64,000 bases of DNA from an uncultured Desulfovibrio sp. (GCA_913063155.1 CAJXYU010000001.1:1075303-1139302), one strand, 5' to 3'; positions 39,623-49,521 are shown, counted from the first letter of the stretch. Made by a program: numbers and translations. The notes: generated by a model from the letters alone, not told the origin.

Positions 39623-41515
39623 ATGGCTCAGAAAAGCACTCACAAATTCAAGGCCGAGATAAGCCAGCTTCTGGATATCCTGGTTCATTCCCTTTACACC
39701 AACAAGGAAATCTTCCTGCGCGAGTTGGTCTCCAACGCTTCCGACGCGCTGGAAAAATACCGTTTCAAGGCCAGCAGCGCCGACAACGGCGGCGACGATC
39801 TGCCCGCGGAAATCAGGATCAGCGTCGACAAGGACGCAGGCACGCTCACCGTGGTCGACACGGGCGTCGGCATGACCCGCGAAGAGGTCATGGCCAACAT
39901 CGGCACCATCGCCCATTCAGGCACGGCCGAACTGACCCGCCTGGCCCAGGAGGGCAAGGAGCCTCTGGATTCCCTCATCGGCCGCTTCGGCGTCGGGTTC
40001 TATTCCGTCTACATGGTCGCCGACGAGGTCTCCGTGACCACCCGCTCCATGGAGCAGGACGCCGCGCCCGTTCGCTGGACTTCGGACGGACGCACCGACT
40101 ACAAGCTGCAGGAGCTGGACGAAGACCTGCCCCGCGGCACCCGCATCGAGGTCAAGCTGAAGGAGGATCTGAAGGACCAGTTCACCAATGTGGAACACCT
40201 CAAGTCCGTGGTCACCCGGCACTCCAATTTCGTGAATTTCCCCATCTTTGTCGGGGACGAGCGCGTCAACACCGTGCCCGCCCTGTGGCGCGAACCCAAG
40301 TTCCAGATCACGTCCGAGCAGTACGCCGAGTTCTACAAGTTCCTGTCCTTCGACACCGAAGATCCGCTGGAAACCATGCACATTTCCGTGGATGCACCGG
40401 TGCAGTTCAACGCGCTGCTGTTCATCCCGCCCAAGAACACGGACTTTCTGACCGGCATGAACCGCGATAACTGGGGCCCGGACCTCTATGTGCGCCGCGT
40501 GCTCATCCAGCGCCAGAACAAGGAGCTGCTTCCCGAGTACCTGAGTTTCGTCAAGGGCGTGGTGGACGTCGAGGACCTGCCGCTGAACATTTCCCGGGAA
40601 ACCCTGCAGGACAACATAGTCATGCGCAAGGTCAGCTCCACGCTGACCAAGCAGGTGCTCTCGCATCTGGAAAAGCTGGCCAAGGACAACGGCGACCGCT
40701 ACGCCGAGTTCTGGAAGGAGCACGGCGCCCTGTTCAAGGCCGGGTACATGGACTTCATCCACAAGGACCGCTACGCCGAACTGGTCCGGTTCAACTCATC
40801 GGCTTCCGATGATGCGGACTCCCTGTCCTCCCTGGCCGACTATGTTTCCCGCGTCAAGGAAGGGCAAAAGGAAATCTACTACGCCTACGGCGCGTCCCGG
40901 GAAGCCCTTTCCCTCAGTCCGCATCTGGAGATATTCCGCCGCAAGGGCATCGAGGTGCTCTTCCTCTACGAACCCATCGACGAGTTCGCCATGGACGCCA
41001 TTCGCGAGTTCGGGGAATTCAAGCTCGTGGCGGCGGAACATGCCGATCCGGCCACGCTGGACGAGTTTGAGACGGTTGAGAAGAAGGATGATGTGGAGGA
41101 ACTTTCCCAGGACGACGCCTCCACCCTCGATAAGCTGCTGGCCCGCATCAAGGAGGTGCTCGGCGATTCGGTCACCGAGGTCAAGGCCTCCAAGCGGCTG
41201 TCCGATTCGCCGGTCTGTCTGTCCAACCCGGACGGCCATGTGACCAGTTCCATGGACAAGATCATGCGCGCCATGTCCAAGGACACCTCCGTTCCGACCA
41301 AGGTGCTCGAGGTGAACCCGGACCATGCCCTGGTGCGGAACATGATCGACATCTTCAAGCAGGATGAAAATGATCCGTTCATTGAACAGGCCGCGCAACA
41401 GCTTTTTGAATCCGCGCTGCTGCTCGAAGGTTACCTCACCGATCCGCATGCCCTGGTCGGACGCATCCAGTCCTTGCTCACCCAGTCCTCCGGCTGGTAC
41501 GTGAAGAGTAAATAG
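39623..41515 (+). CDS. htpG: Chaperone HtpG (Hsp90)
   Basis: A 630-residue ATP-dependent chaperone. The ATP-binding domain shows LYTNKEIFLRELVSNASDAL, then VVDTGVGMTREEVMANIGTIAHSGT and GRFGVGFYSVYMVADEV. The middle domain has GVVDVEDLPLNISRE and the C-terminal dimerization region is present, so all three domains are full length. AAGGAGGTAAC lies directly before the ATG. A hairpin (41533-41567) and a terminator (41595-41616) follow. Heat-shock control is expected from its family, but I see no clear heat-shock promoter. Confidence 0.96.
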   Translation: MAQKSTHKFKAEISQLLDILVHSLYTNKEIFLRELVSNASDALEKYRFKASSADNGGDDLPAEIRISVDKDAGTLTVVDTGVGMTREEVMANIGTIAHSGTAELTRLAQEGKEPLDSLIGRFGVGFYSVYMVADEVSVTTRSMEQDAAPVRWTSDGRTDYKLQELDEDLPRGTRIEVKLKEDLKDQFTNVEHLKSVVTRHSNFVNFPIFVGDERVNTVPALWREPKFQITSEQYAEFYKFLSFDTEDPLETMHISVDAPVQFNALLFIPPKNTDFLTGMNRDNWGPDLYVRRVLIQRQNKELLPEYLSFVKGVVDVEDLPLNISRETLQDNIVMRKVSSTLTKQVLSHLEKLAKDNGDRYAEFWKEHGALFKAGYMDFIHKDRYAELVRFNSSASDDADSLSSLADYVSRVKEGQKEIYYAYGASREALSLSPHLEIFRRKGIEVLFLYEPIDEFAMDAIREFGEFKLVAAEHADPATLDEFETVEKKDDVEELSQDDASTLDKLLARIKEVLGDSVTEVKASKRLSDSPVCLSNPDGHVTSSMDKIMRAMSKDTSVPTKVLEVNPDHALVRNMIDIFKQDENDPFIEQAAQQLFESALLLEGYLTDPHALVGRIQSLLTQSSGWYVKSK

Positions 41516-41532
41516 TTTGTGGGGCAGGAAGC

Positions 41533-41567
41533 GGGGAGGGAGACCTTTTGAAAAGGTCTCCCTCCCC
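41533..41567. repeat. 35-base near-perfect palindrome after htpG
   Basis: Seventeen-base arms (core GGGAGGGAGACCTTTT) pair around a single G. It is not followed by a T run. It shares its inner CCTTTTGAAAAGG-like core with 23423-23454. Confidence 0.65.
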
Positions 41568-41594
41568 GGCCCTTTCTTCCCAAATGTTATAGCG

Positions 41595-41616
41595 AACACG
41601 CCGGTCGGCGTGTTTT
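41595..41616 (+). terminator. Probable htpG terminator
   Basis: AACACGCC and GGCGTGTT around GGTC, followed by TT. The T run is short. Confidence 0.5.
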
Positions 41617-41775
41617 GACTTGTGCCGCTTGACCTCTAGATTTTTTCAAGATAAATCTGATCGGTAAGTTCCCGAATGTTTTTAACCATGATTTGACAGG
41701 GGTTTCGATAGGTGACGATGTGTCTGGGAGGCGGTCGTTCCCTGCCACGCCTGGAATCCCTGAAGAGAAAGAAAC

Positions 41776-42819
41776 ATGTCTGAAACCTTGACCCATAAAG
41801 ATCTTGCCCGGCTCTGCGGTGTTTCCGAAACCACCATCAAGAGCTACCGCCGCAAATTTCCCACGTTCATTCCCATTCATACCGAGGGCAAGCCCATCCG
41901 TTTCAAGAAGGAAATGGGAGACGTCTGTCTCAAGATTCGCGAATGCTTTGAGCAGGGCATGTCCATCAACGAAACCTACAAGGTGCTCAAGGGCCAGTTC
42001 AAGGAATATCGGCGTAAGGACGCTCCCAAGGCCCCGGTCATGACGGGTGCGGAGCCCCCGGCCGCAGGCGTCTCCAAGGAGTATCTGGAGAAGTTTTTCG
42101 AAACCGCGGGGCAGATGATGCACGGCATGGCTCAGTTGGCCACTGCCCAGGCTCGCGCCGACAAGCGTCTGGAAAAAGTCGAGAAGGCGATCGAGGCCCT
42201 GATCACTGCCGAAGACCGCAGCGACGAAGTGTACAGCGCACTGCTGGCGCATCTGAAAGGTTCCCCCGCCGAACAGGCTATGCCTGGCGCAAGTGAAGAA
42301 AAGGTCATCAACGTGCGCGGCAGGGAAGGCACGAAAAAATACAAGCTCAAGAAGGAGCGCGCACCGGAGTCGCAGCCTGCCCCGGCCGATGTTCAGGCCC
42401 CGGAACCATCGGAGCCGGCCAGGGAGCCGGAACCCGCAACGGATGAGAGGTCCGAGTCCGAAGAAGCGCCCCACCCGTCGGAGACCTTCATGGGAACGCC
42501 CATAGTCATCCGCAGCGACGAGGGGGAATTTCTGGGCGTGCCCGGCCGCGTTCCCCTCAGCGGCTTTATCGACGCCGTGGTGGAGCAGGGCAAGGAGACC
42601 GGCGCCAGCCTCAGCAGCTGGGAGCGGCGAGATCGTTCCTGGATATTCGTCATGCGTAATGCCTCGGGGCAGACGCATGAACTGTTTTTCGGCGGCACCA
42701 AGACGCCGCGCGGCAACCTCGTGGTCCTGTTCTGGAGGCTGGACATAGACGGCAAGGAAACCTCCCATGACTTCCTGCAGGAGTTCTTCAAGGGCGCCAA
42801 AGATAGAATTGTCGGCTAA
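41776..42819 (+). CDS. MerR-like HTH protein with unknown C-terminal domain
   Basis: A 347-residue protein. Residues 5-75 are a MerR-like winged helix (LTHKDLARLCGVSETTIKSYRRKFPTFI, then KPIRFKKEMGDVCLKIRECFEQGMSINETYKVL). A helical region (about 95-160) and a long Pro/Glu/Ala linker (about 190-240) lead to a C-terminal domain of about 105 residues, from FMGTPIVIRSDEGEFLGVPGRVPLSGFIDAVVEQG to DFLQEFFKGAKDRIVG. I do not recognise this last domain. The plan (HTH, helices, linker, globular domain) is unlike small MerR regulators. It is the second HTH protein flanking htpG. Confidence 0.7.
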   Translation: MSETLTHKDLARLCGVSETTIKSYRRKFPTFIPIHTEGKPIRFKKEMGDVCLKIRECFEQGMSINETYKVLKGQFKEYRRKDAPKAPVMTGAEPPAAGVSKEYLEKFFETAGQMMHGMAQLATAQARADKRLEKVEKAIEALITAEDRSDEVYSALLAHLKGSPAEQAMPGASEEKVINVRGREGTKKYKLKKERAPESQPAPADVQAPEPSEPAREPEPATDERSESEEAPHPSETFMGTPIVIRSDEGEFLGVPGRVPLSGFIDAVVEQGKETGASLSSWERRDRSWIFVMRNASGQTHELFFGGTKTPRGNLVVLFWRLDIDGKETSHDFLQEFFKGAKDRIVG

Positions 42820-42933
42820 TTCCTGTAATCATTTCCGAATATCCGCCGAAAAGAGACTCATGAGCGCCCGGTTTGATTGCCCGGGCAAGGCGTCCGTATT
42901 GGTCGTGCCAAGAGAAAAACAACAGGAGAGCCC

Positions 42934-44514
42934 ATGAACGGGACACCTTCCATATGTGTTATCGGCTCCGGTTATTGGGGGAAAAACCTGATCCGCAACT
43001 TCCACGCATTGGGAGTCCTGAAGCTTATTTGTGACAAGGATGAAGCTTCGCTCGAGCGTTTTCGGGAGCAGTACCCGGATGTGGAAACCTCCTTGGCCCT
43101 GAGCGATGTGCTGGCGCGGCAAGACATCGCCGGCGTCGTCATCTCCACCCCGGCTGAAACCCATTATCCCATCGCCAGGGAGTGCCTGCTGGCGGGTAAG
43201 CATCTGCTGGTGGAAAAGCCGTTGACTCTCGACGAATCCGAGGCGGAAGAGCTGATCGGGCTCGCAGAGAAAAAGGGCGTGACTCTCATGGTCGGGCACC
43301 TGCTGCAGTACCATCCCGTTTTCGTCAAGCTGAAGCAACTGGCGCATGATGGAGAGCTCGGCAGGATTCATTACATATATTCCCACAGGTTGAATCTCGG
43401 GAAAATCCGGCGCGAGGAAAACATATTCTGGTCTTTTGCTCCACACGACATCTCCATGCTTCTTTCCCTGGCCGGGGAAATGCCGGAAACCGTTTCCACC
43501 ACGGGCGGTAATTACCTGCATGAGAAGATCGCCGATGTCACCGTGACGCACATGAACTTCTCTTCCGGTCTCAAGGCGCATATCTTCGTGTCCTGGCTGC
43601 ATCCGTTCAAGGAGCAGAAATTCGTGGTGGTGGGAGACAGGAAGATGGCGGTCTTCGACGACACGCTGCCGTGGGAGGACAAGCTCCTGCTTTATCCTCA
43701 CCAGATCCGGTGGGAGGGCAACCTGCCCGTGCCGGACAAGGCCGAGGCCGAACGTGTCGCGATTCCCCAGTCCGAACCGTTGAAAAGCGAGTGCGCCCAT
43801 TTTCTGGAGTGCATGGCCGAAGGCCGCTCTCCCATCACCGACGGGGACGAGGGGCTCCGCGTACTCAAGGTGCTCAAGCGCGGCCAGGAATCCCTGGATG
43901 ATGGCGGCTGCGAAAAGTCCGTCGAGTCGGGCGGAGAAGAGCGCGCTTTCGTCGGGAAAAATTATTTTGTCCATGAGACGGCGATCATTGATCCGGGCGC
44001 CTCGGTTGGGAAGGAGTCCAAAATCTGGCATTTTTCCCACATCATGGGCGGGACGACCCTCGGACAGGCCTGCAAAATCGGTCAGAACGTGGTCATCGGT
44101 CCGGACGTGACTGTGGGAGACCGATGCAAGATTCAGAACAACGTCTCGGTCTACAAGGGCGTGACTCTGGAAGACGAAGTCTTCTGTGGGCCGAGCATGG
44201 TCTTCACCAACGTCTACAATCCGCGCGCCCATATCGCGCGCATGCATGAAATCAGGGAAACCCTGGTGCGCAAGGGAGCCACTCTGGGTGCAAACTGCAC
44301 CGTCGTCTGCGGCAACACCATCGGCCGCTACGCCTTTGTGGGGGCCGGAGCCGTGGTCACCAAGGATGTGCCCGACCACGCCATGGTCATGGGCAATCCC
44401 GCGTTCCAGGCCGGTTGGGTCTGCGAGTGCGGCAACAAGCTGGATGACGACCTGACCTGCCCGGTCTGTTCCGCACGATACGGACAGGCCGAAAGCGGCC
44501 TGCGGAAAGTGTAG
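42934..44514 (+). CDS. Fused sugar dehydrogenase / hexapeptide acyltransferase (WlbA-WlbB-like)
   Basis: A 526-residue two-domain protein. Residues 1-340 are a Gfo/Idh/MocA oxidoreductase ([21 protein letters not shown] nucleotide loop, then [24 protein letters not shown] with the catalytic lysine in EKP). Residues 345-526 are a left-handed beta-helix acyltransferase with hexapeptide repeats ([40 protein letters not shown]). A zinc-like cysteine set ends the protein ([16 protein letters not shown]). WlbA oxidises UDP-GlcNAc uronic acid and WlbB N-acetylates its 3-amino product, so one chain may catalyse two separated steps. AGGAGA precedes the ATG at 42934. Confidence 0.82.
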   Translation: MNGTPSICVIGSGYWGKNLIRNFHALGVLKLICDKDEASLERFREQYPDVETSLALSDVLARQDIAGVVISTPAETHYPIARECLLAGKHLLVEKPLTLDESEAEELIGLAEKKGVTLMVGHLLQYHPVFVKLKQLAHDGELGRIHYIYSHRLNLGKIRREENIFWSFAPHDISMLLSLAGEMPETVSTTGGNYLHEKIADVTVTHMNFSSGLKAHIFVSWLHPFKEQKFVVVGDRKMAVFDDTLPWEDKLLLYPHQIRWEGNLPVPDKAEAERVAIPQSEPLKSECAHFLECMAEGRSPITDGDEGLRVLKVLKRGQESLDDGGCEKSVESGGEERAFVGKNYFVHETAIIDPGASVGKESKIWHFSHIMGGTTLGQACKIGQNVVIGPDVTVGDRCKIQNNVSVYKGVTLEDEVFCGPSMVFTNVYNPRAHIARMHEIRETLVRKGATLGANCTVVCGNTIGRYAFVGAGAVVTKDVPDHAMVMGNPAFQAGWVCECGNKLDDDLTCPVCSARYGQAESGLRKV

Positions 44515-44519
44515 CCGGT

Positions 44520-45542
44520 CTATATTCCCTGTCTGGCCGCGCGGAGGTATCTGGCCTGGAGCGCCGGGTCGGAATGTTCGGCCAGGTGCAGGTAGAGCAG
44601 ACGAAGAAAAGCGTCGTGAATTGCCTCGGCGCTTTTTTTTCGTTCGCCGGCGAGTCCCTCCAGATCGGTCCGGCCGAGCCAGTCCACCAGCTGTTGTGCC
44701 CGGTGGCATTCGCGGTGTGCAGCGTCCACTTTGGCGTAGCCGTTCATGGCCACCTTTCGGCGGAGTTTTTCCTGGGGCAGGATGCGTTCCACCAGTTCCA
44801 CCAGACCCATCACATCCCCCGGCGGGTAGAGGAACAGGTCTTCCCCGTCCGTGAACAGTTCGTTCTGGCCATGGCCGATGTCGGGCGTGACCAGGCAGCC
44901 ACCGCACCCGAGGGCTTCGAAGACCCGGTAGTTGAGGTCTCCGCGCTCGGCGATGTTCAGAAGCAGCCGGCCCTTGGGAAACAGTTCGCGGTACGGCCCC
45001 TGCTTCACGGCCAGACCCGGGAAGTGTTCACCTACCTGTTCAAGGAATCTCGTCCGGACCGGGAAAATGTCCCTGCCCACATTGCCCACGAACAAAAGGT
45101 CGTATTCCTTTTCGGCTTCCATGGGGGTGTCCGTCATGCGCGCGAAGGGCGGCAGCCAGAGGACCTGCTCCCGGTTCAACCGCTTGCCTCGGAAATTTGG
45201 CATATGGTCCTTGAGGCTTACGGTGCAGAGGTCGAAGGCCTGGGCGTAGAGCGGGTACCAGCTGTGGATGTGAGTGTCCACGCACAGGAAGACCGTGGGG
45301 CAGGGGAAACGCTCCACACCGAGGAGCGGGGCCTCGATGCTGCGGTCGCCGTAGATGAACAGGTCCGGTTCGAATCCGGCCTCGTTCACCACTCGCTCCC
45401 AGTCATAGGTTTCGCGCTGGTTCACATAGGTGATGTCCAGCCCCAGGGCTTCGGCTGCCGGGCGGAAATAGTGGTTCCCGCTCCAGACGATCTTCTTGTT
45501 GCGTAAGTTCTCGGGCAGGTTGTCGGAGGAAGCGGCGGTCAT
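44520..45542 (-). CDS. Glycosyltransferase, CgeB / GT group 1-like
   Basis: A 340-residue GT-B-type enzyme. After IVWSGNHYFRPAAEALG it has EYDLLFVGNVGRDIFPVRTRFLEQV in the middle. The donor-site segment GDLNYRVFEALGCGGCLVTPDIGHGQNELFTDGEDLFLY follows, as in the Glyco_trans_1_2 group. The ATG at 45542 is chosen; the frame continues upstream but lies inside the next gene. It starts 2 bases after the stop of the second glycosyltransferase, and its stop is 5 bases from the stop of the convergent dehydrogenase/acyltransferase gene. The genes together may build a cell-surface glycan. Confidence 0.8.
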   Translation of the reverse strand: MTAASSDNLPENLRNKKIVWSGNHYFRPAAEALGLDITYVNQRETYDWERVVNEAGFEPDLFIYGDRSIEAPLLGVERFPCPTVFLCVDTHIHSWYPLYAQAFDLCTVSLKDHMPNFRGKRLNREQVLWLPPFARMTDTPMEAEKEYDLLFVGNVGRDIFPVRTRFLEQVGEHFPGLAVKQGPYRELFPKGRLLLNIAERGDLNYRVFEALGCGGCLVTPDIGHGQNELFTDGEDLFLYPPGDVMGLVELVERILPQEKLRRKVAMNGYAKVDAAHRECHRAQQLVDWLGRTDLEGLAGERKKSAEAIHDAFLRLLYLHLAEHSDPALQARYLRAARQGI

Positions 45543-45544
45543 GC

Positions 45545-46663
45545 TCAGTGTGTTTCCTTGATGGATTTTCGTTCGTCCATGGCGGCGAGTTGTTTGTAGG
45601 CCCCGGCGTAGTCCGTGGCCATGCGTGCCGTGTTGAACTTTTTGGCTCCGATCTCGAAGGCGTTGAAGCCCATGTCGCGAAGCAGTCTGTCGCGACTCAG
45701 CAGGGAAACGGCCGCCTCCACGAAGGCATCGAAATCCTGCTCGTCCACCAGCATGCCGGTTTCGCCGTGGCGTACCTGTTCGGGGATGCCGCCCGCGCTG
45801 AAAGCCACCACAGGCAGGGACCGGCTCATGCCTTCCAGGATCACCAGCGGGTGGTTGTCCGCCAGGGAAGGATAGAGCAGGACGTCCGCCGCGGCCATCA
45901 TCCGAAGCATGCGTTCTCGGTCCAGATAGGGCCAGGTGTGCAAATCGTTTTTCTGGCCGGCGGTGTCTCCGCCTACGGCAAAGCCCAGCAGGGAGGGAAT
46001 GCGGATTTTTAACTTGTCCCAGAGCATCTGCCATTTGTCACCGGATTTGTAAGCTGCCAGCGCGCCTCCATGGGCCACGAACAGGGCCACTCTGGCCGCG
46101 GGATGGATGCCCAGCAATTTGCGTGCTTCGTTCTTGGAGACGGGCGCGTCCGGCCAGGGAACGCCGTTGGGAATGACCCGGACCTTGTGCCCGGGCAGGG
46201 CGTCCTTGGCCAGCTTGGCCAGCCAGCGCGAGGGCGAGACGAAAATCGGTTGTATCTGGTCCACCAGGATTCGCTTGGCTTCGCGGTAGCCGAAACATTC
46301 CGGGAAGTTTCTGGGGCAGGGCTCGGCGCAGTTGTTGTGGAAATGGCCGCAGTTCAGAGGGTAAGGGCAGCCTCCGGTGAACAGGTCGCAATCGTGCAGG
46401 GTGATGACCGGGGGGCGTTGGAGTCCGGCCAGCAGTTTCACCCAGTCTCCCGTGGAGTGTACGTGCAGGAGCGATTCGCGGCTTATGGCCTGGCCCGTGT
46501 TTTCCGGGGCAACGAGGCCGTTTCCTTCCTCTGTTTCACGAAATTCGAAGGAGCGTTCACTTTGTTCGCCCCGATGCAGGAATTCGCGGTGCAGCAGTTC
46601 GGCCACGCGTACGGCGCCGCCGCGCAGTTGCAGGGCCGTATGGTGATGCAGAGTGACGTTCAT
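45545..46663 (-). CDS. Glycosyltransferase family 4-like
   Basis: A 372-residue GT-B enzyme. The N-terminal part has LRGGAVRVAELLHREF and a metal-like cysteine set (CDLFTGGCPYPLNCGHFHNNCAEPCPRNFPECFG), known from some surface-sugar transferases. The C-terminal half has ALFVAHGG, then LYPSLADNHPLVILEGMSRSLPVVAFSAGGIPEQV, the E-rich donor motif. Its start overlaps the stop of the Pat-type gene by 4 bases (ATGA), so it is translationally coupled to it. Whether the acetyltransferase and the glycan enzymes share a function is unknown; a simple operon accident is possible. Confidence 0.82.
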   Translation of the reverse strand: MNVTLHHHTALQLRGGAVRVAELLHREFLHRGEQSERSFEFRETEEGNGLVAPENTGQAISRESLLHVHSTGDWVKLLAGLQRPPVITLHDCDLFTGGCPYPLNCGHFHNNCAEPCPRNFPECFGYREAKRILVDQIQPIFVSPSRWLAKLAKDALPGHKVRVIPNGVPWPDAPVSKNEARKLLGIHPAARVALFVAHGGALAAYKSGDKWQMLWDKLKIRIPSLLGFAVGGDTAGQKNDLHTWPYLDRERMLRMMAAADVLLYPSLADNHPLVILEGMSRSLPVVAFSAGGIPEQVRHGETGMLVDEQDFDAFVEAAVSLLSRDRLLRDMGFNAFEIGAKKFNTARMATDYAGAYKQLAAMDERKSIKETH

Positions 46664-49383
46664 GAACCTGCCTGCGTTTTTTCTTGGGGGGGAGTGTCGA
46701 GTTCCAGCACCATTTCCACCAGGTCCGGGTCGTCCTCGGACGGATGAACCGAGAAACCGAATTTTCTGGCCAACCCTTGCATGGCCTTGTTCTCGGCCAT
46801 GGTTTCCCCGGATATGCGCCTGGTGCCGCGGTCGCGGGTGTATTCGACGCCCCGGTGGAAGAGAATGCTGCCCAGACCGTGTCCCTTCTGGTCCGAGCGG
46901 ATCACTATGGCGAATTCAGCGTCCGAATTGTCCGGCTTGGTATTGGTGCGCATGACTCCGAGGGTTTCCATCCTGCCTTGTTCGTTCGCGGCCTGGGCGA
47001 TGAAGGCCATTTCCCGGTCGTAGTCGATCTGGGTGAACCGGGCAAGATCCTTGTGGTCGAAGTCGCGCCGCACCACGCCGAAGAAGCGCATGCGCAGGTC
47101 TTCGTCCGAAAGACTGGCCAGAAAATCCCGGTGGGTATCTTCGTCTTCGGGGCGTATGGGCCGTACTGTGACCTTTTTGCCGCCCTTGGTGATCAGGCAT
47201 TCCTCCAGTTCCCGCGGATAGGGGCGGATGGCCAGGCGTGACTGGCCGTCCTGCGCGTACGGAGCCACTTTGATTTTGCCGCCCAGGGCCAGAACACCTT
47301 CACTGTCCGCATAGAGCGGGTTGATGTCCAGGCCCGAGACCTGGGGCACGTCCACCAAAAGTTGGGAAATCTGGATGAGGGTCAGACAGATGTCCTCCAA
47401 GTCGGCCGGGAGCTGCGAGGGGGTGCCTTTGAGCAACTCGGAAATGCGGGTGCGGGAGATCATCTCTTTTGCCAGACTCATGGAAAGCGGGGGCATGGCG
47501 ATGGCGTCGTCCTTGATCATTTCCCGGGCCATGCCGCCGTGGCCGAAATGGAGCACCGGGCCGAATACCGGGTCCACCTCGGCGGCGATGAACAGTTCGT
47601 GGGCGCCGGGACGGCGGCCCATTTTCTGGATTACAAAGCCCTCTATGTAGGCGTCGGGGCGTTCGCGGTTGACGCGGGCAAGCATGGTGGCCGCGCCTTC
47701 CCAAACCTGCTCCGGGGTTTCCAGGTCCAGGAGCACGCCGCCCACGTCGAACGGCTGGTCTATCTGGGGCGAGCGGATTTTGAGGGCCACGGGATAGTCC
47801 AGCTCGTCCGCGGCGATACAGGCTTCCCTGGCGGAGACGGCCAGCCTGGTTTCCACCACCGGGATGCCGTAGGAGGCCAGCACGGCCTTGGCCTCGGGTT
47901 CGGAAAGGTCCTCGCGCCCTTCGGCCAGGGCCTTTTCCACCACTTCCCGGGCTTTGGTCGTGTCCGGGAAAAAGTCCGTGGGCAGGGAATCAGGGGTTTC
48001 GATGAGCAGTTCCTGATTGCGTTTGTATTCGGCCATGTACATGAAGGCGCGCACGGCCTGGCCGGGCGATTCATAGCTGGGAATGCCCTTCTCAGCGAAG
48101 ACGGCCCGAGCCTTTTCCGCCGCGCCCGAGCCGAGCCAGGCGGTGAGCACCAGCCGCTTGACCCGTTTCAGGGACTTGGCCACGGCCTCGGCTATCTCCA
48201 CCTCGGGCTGCCGGGCCCAGGGCACGTGCATGACCAGCACCCCGTCCACGTCCGTGTCTTTGATGAGCAGCTTGAGGGCTTCGGAATACATGGCTCCGTC
48301 AGCGTTGAACGGAATATCGATGGGGTTGGTTCCGGAGATTTTGCCGTCCGTGAGGTCGAAGAGCGCGGTCCGGGTCTCTTCGGAAAGCTCCGCCAGCAGC
48401 CCGCCGCCGGCCAGAAGACGGTCCGCGGCCATGATGCCCGCACTGGTTCCGTTGGTCAGGATGGCCAGCCGGTTGCCGCGTATGGGTTTGGGCTGGGACA
48501 GGGTCTGGGCGGCGTCGAAGAGTCCTTCGATGGAGTCCACGCGAAGCATGCCCGCGCGCCTGATGGCCACGTCGTAGATCTCGTCGCAGAGCCGCTTGCC
48601 GCCCACTTCGCGGCAACCCAAACCCGGAATGACCGTATCCAGGGCCTGCCCCGGGCGGAGGATGAGTACGGGCTTGTTGCGCGCGGCCGCCCGTGCCGCG
48701 GACATGAATTCGCGCGCGTCGGAAACGGTTTCCAGGTAGATCATGATGGACCGGGTCATGGGGTCGGTACCCAGGTAATCGATGAGGTCGGCGAAGGACA
48801 CGTCGATGCGTCTGCCCAGCGCCACCAGATGCGAAAAGCCGATACCCTTGTCCCGGGCCCAGTCCAGAACCGTGGCGAACAGGGAGTCGGACTGGGAAAT
48901 GAAGGCTACTTTTCCCGATTTGGCCGCGGCGTGCGCCAGGGAGGCGTTGAGGTTGAGCGAGGGCACCATGAAGCCCAGGCATTTCGGCCCGAGGATGCGG
49001 ATGTCCGGCGGATTGGCGATGTCCAGGATGGTGGTGCGGATTTCCTCGGCCTCGTCCGGGGACAGGTCCGTGAAGCCCGGGCCCACCATGACCGCCGCAC
49101 GGGCCCCTTTTTTTCTGAGTTCCCTGACCACCTCCGGGATTTCGGGCAGCGGCGAGGCCACCACGGCCATGTCCGGGGCCTTGGGCAGGGAGTGGATGGA
49201 GGGAAAGGTCAGCACGCCGGAGATGGCTTCGGCCTCCGCGGAAACGGGCATGACCGGACCGCCGAAGCCCCCGGCCATGATGTTGCGCATGACGATGTTG
49301 CCGGGATTGGCGGGGTTGTTGGTGGCGCCGATGACGGCAACGGATCGGGGGCTGAACAGGTATTCCAGGTTGACGACGCTCAT
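46660..49383 (-). CDS. Pat/PatZ-type protein lysine acetyltransferase with acyl-CoA synthetase-like domains
   Basis: A 907-residue protein. Residues 1-130 form a CoA-binding domain (SPRSVAVIGATNNPANPGNIV). Residues 140-460 are succinyl-CoA-ligase-like domains and about 490-710 an ATP-grasp domain (LSEPEAKAVLASYGIPVVETRLA). Residues 735-900 are a GNAT acetyltransferase (VTVRPIRPEDEDTHRDFL, then FAIVIRSDQKGHGLGSILFHRGVEYTRDRG). The SHTG loop with the catalytic histidine of ADP-forming synthetases is replaced by GCREVGGK, so ligase activity is unlikely. In E. coli and Salmonella the relative acetylates and silences Acs; acs lies 1.7 kb away here. Confidence 0.88.
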   Translation of the reverse strand: MSVVNLEYLFSPRSVAVIGATNNPANPGNIVMRNIMAGGFGGPVMPVSAEAEAISGVLTFPSIHSLPKAPDMAVVASPLPEIPEVVRELRKKGARAAVMVGPGFTDLSPDEAEEIRTTILDIANPPDIRILGPKCLGFMVPSLNLNASLAHAAAKSGKVAFISQSDSLFATVLDWARDKGIGFSHLVALGRRIDVSFADLIDYLGTDPMTRSIMIYLETVSDAREFMSAARAAARNKPVLILRPGQALDTVIPGLGCREVGGKRLCDEIYDVAIRRAGMLRVDSIEGLFDAAQTLSQPKPIRGNRLAILTNGTSAGIMAADRLLAGGGLLAELSEETRTALFDLTDGKISGTNPIDIPFNADGAMYSEALKLLIKDTDVDGVLVMHVPWARQPEVEIAEAVAKSLKRVKRLVLTAWLGSGAAEKARAVFAEKGIPSYESPGQAVRAFMYMAEYKRNQELLIETPDSLPTDFFPDTTKAREVVEKALAEGREDLSEPEAKAVLASYGIPVVETRLAVSAREACIAADELDYPVALKIRSPQIDQPFDVGGVLLDLETPEQVWEGAATMLARVNRERPDAYIEGFVIQKMGRRPGAHELFIAAEVDPVFGPVLHFGHGGMAREMIKDDAIAMPPLSMSLAKEMISRTRISELLKGTPSQLPADLEDICLTLIQISQLLVDVPQVSGLDINPLYADSEGVLALGGKIKVAPYAQDGQSRLAIRPYPRELEECLITKGGKKVTVRPIRPEDEDTHRDFLASLSDEDLRMRFFGVVRRDFDHKDLARFTQIDYDREMAFIAQAANEQGRMETLGVMRTNTKPDNSDAEFAIVIRSDQKGHGLGSILFHRGVEYTRDRGTRRISGETMAENKAMQGLARKFGFSVHPSEDDPDLVEMVLELDTPPQEKTQAGS

Positions 49384-49521
49384 GGATTCCTCGCAGTGTT
49401 GCTCCAGGGGCCAAATTGCCGTCGTTACGATACATTGTTTCCGCCATGCCGCGCAACCGCGGATCGTTGTGAATCATGGATGATAGTGACGGATTGCCGG
49501 CCGGATGGTATAGGGGCTTCC

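Noticed and set aside
47362..49521. N-terminal part of the 976-codon frame that ends with the second binding protein
   Set aside because: The part before 49522 is antisense to the Pat-type gene; a signal peptide with its own start begins at 49522.
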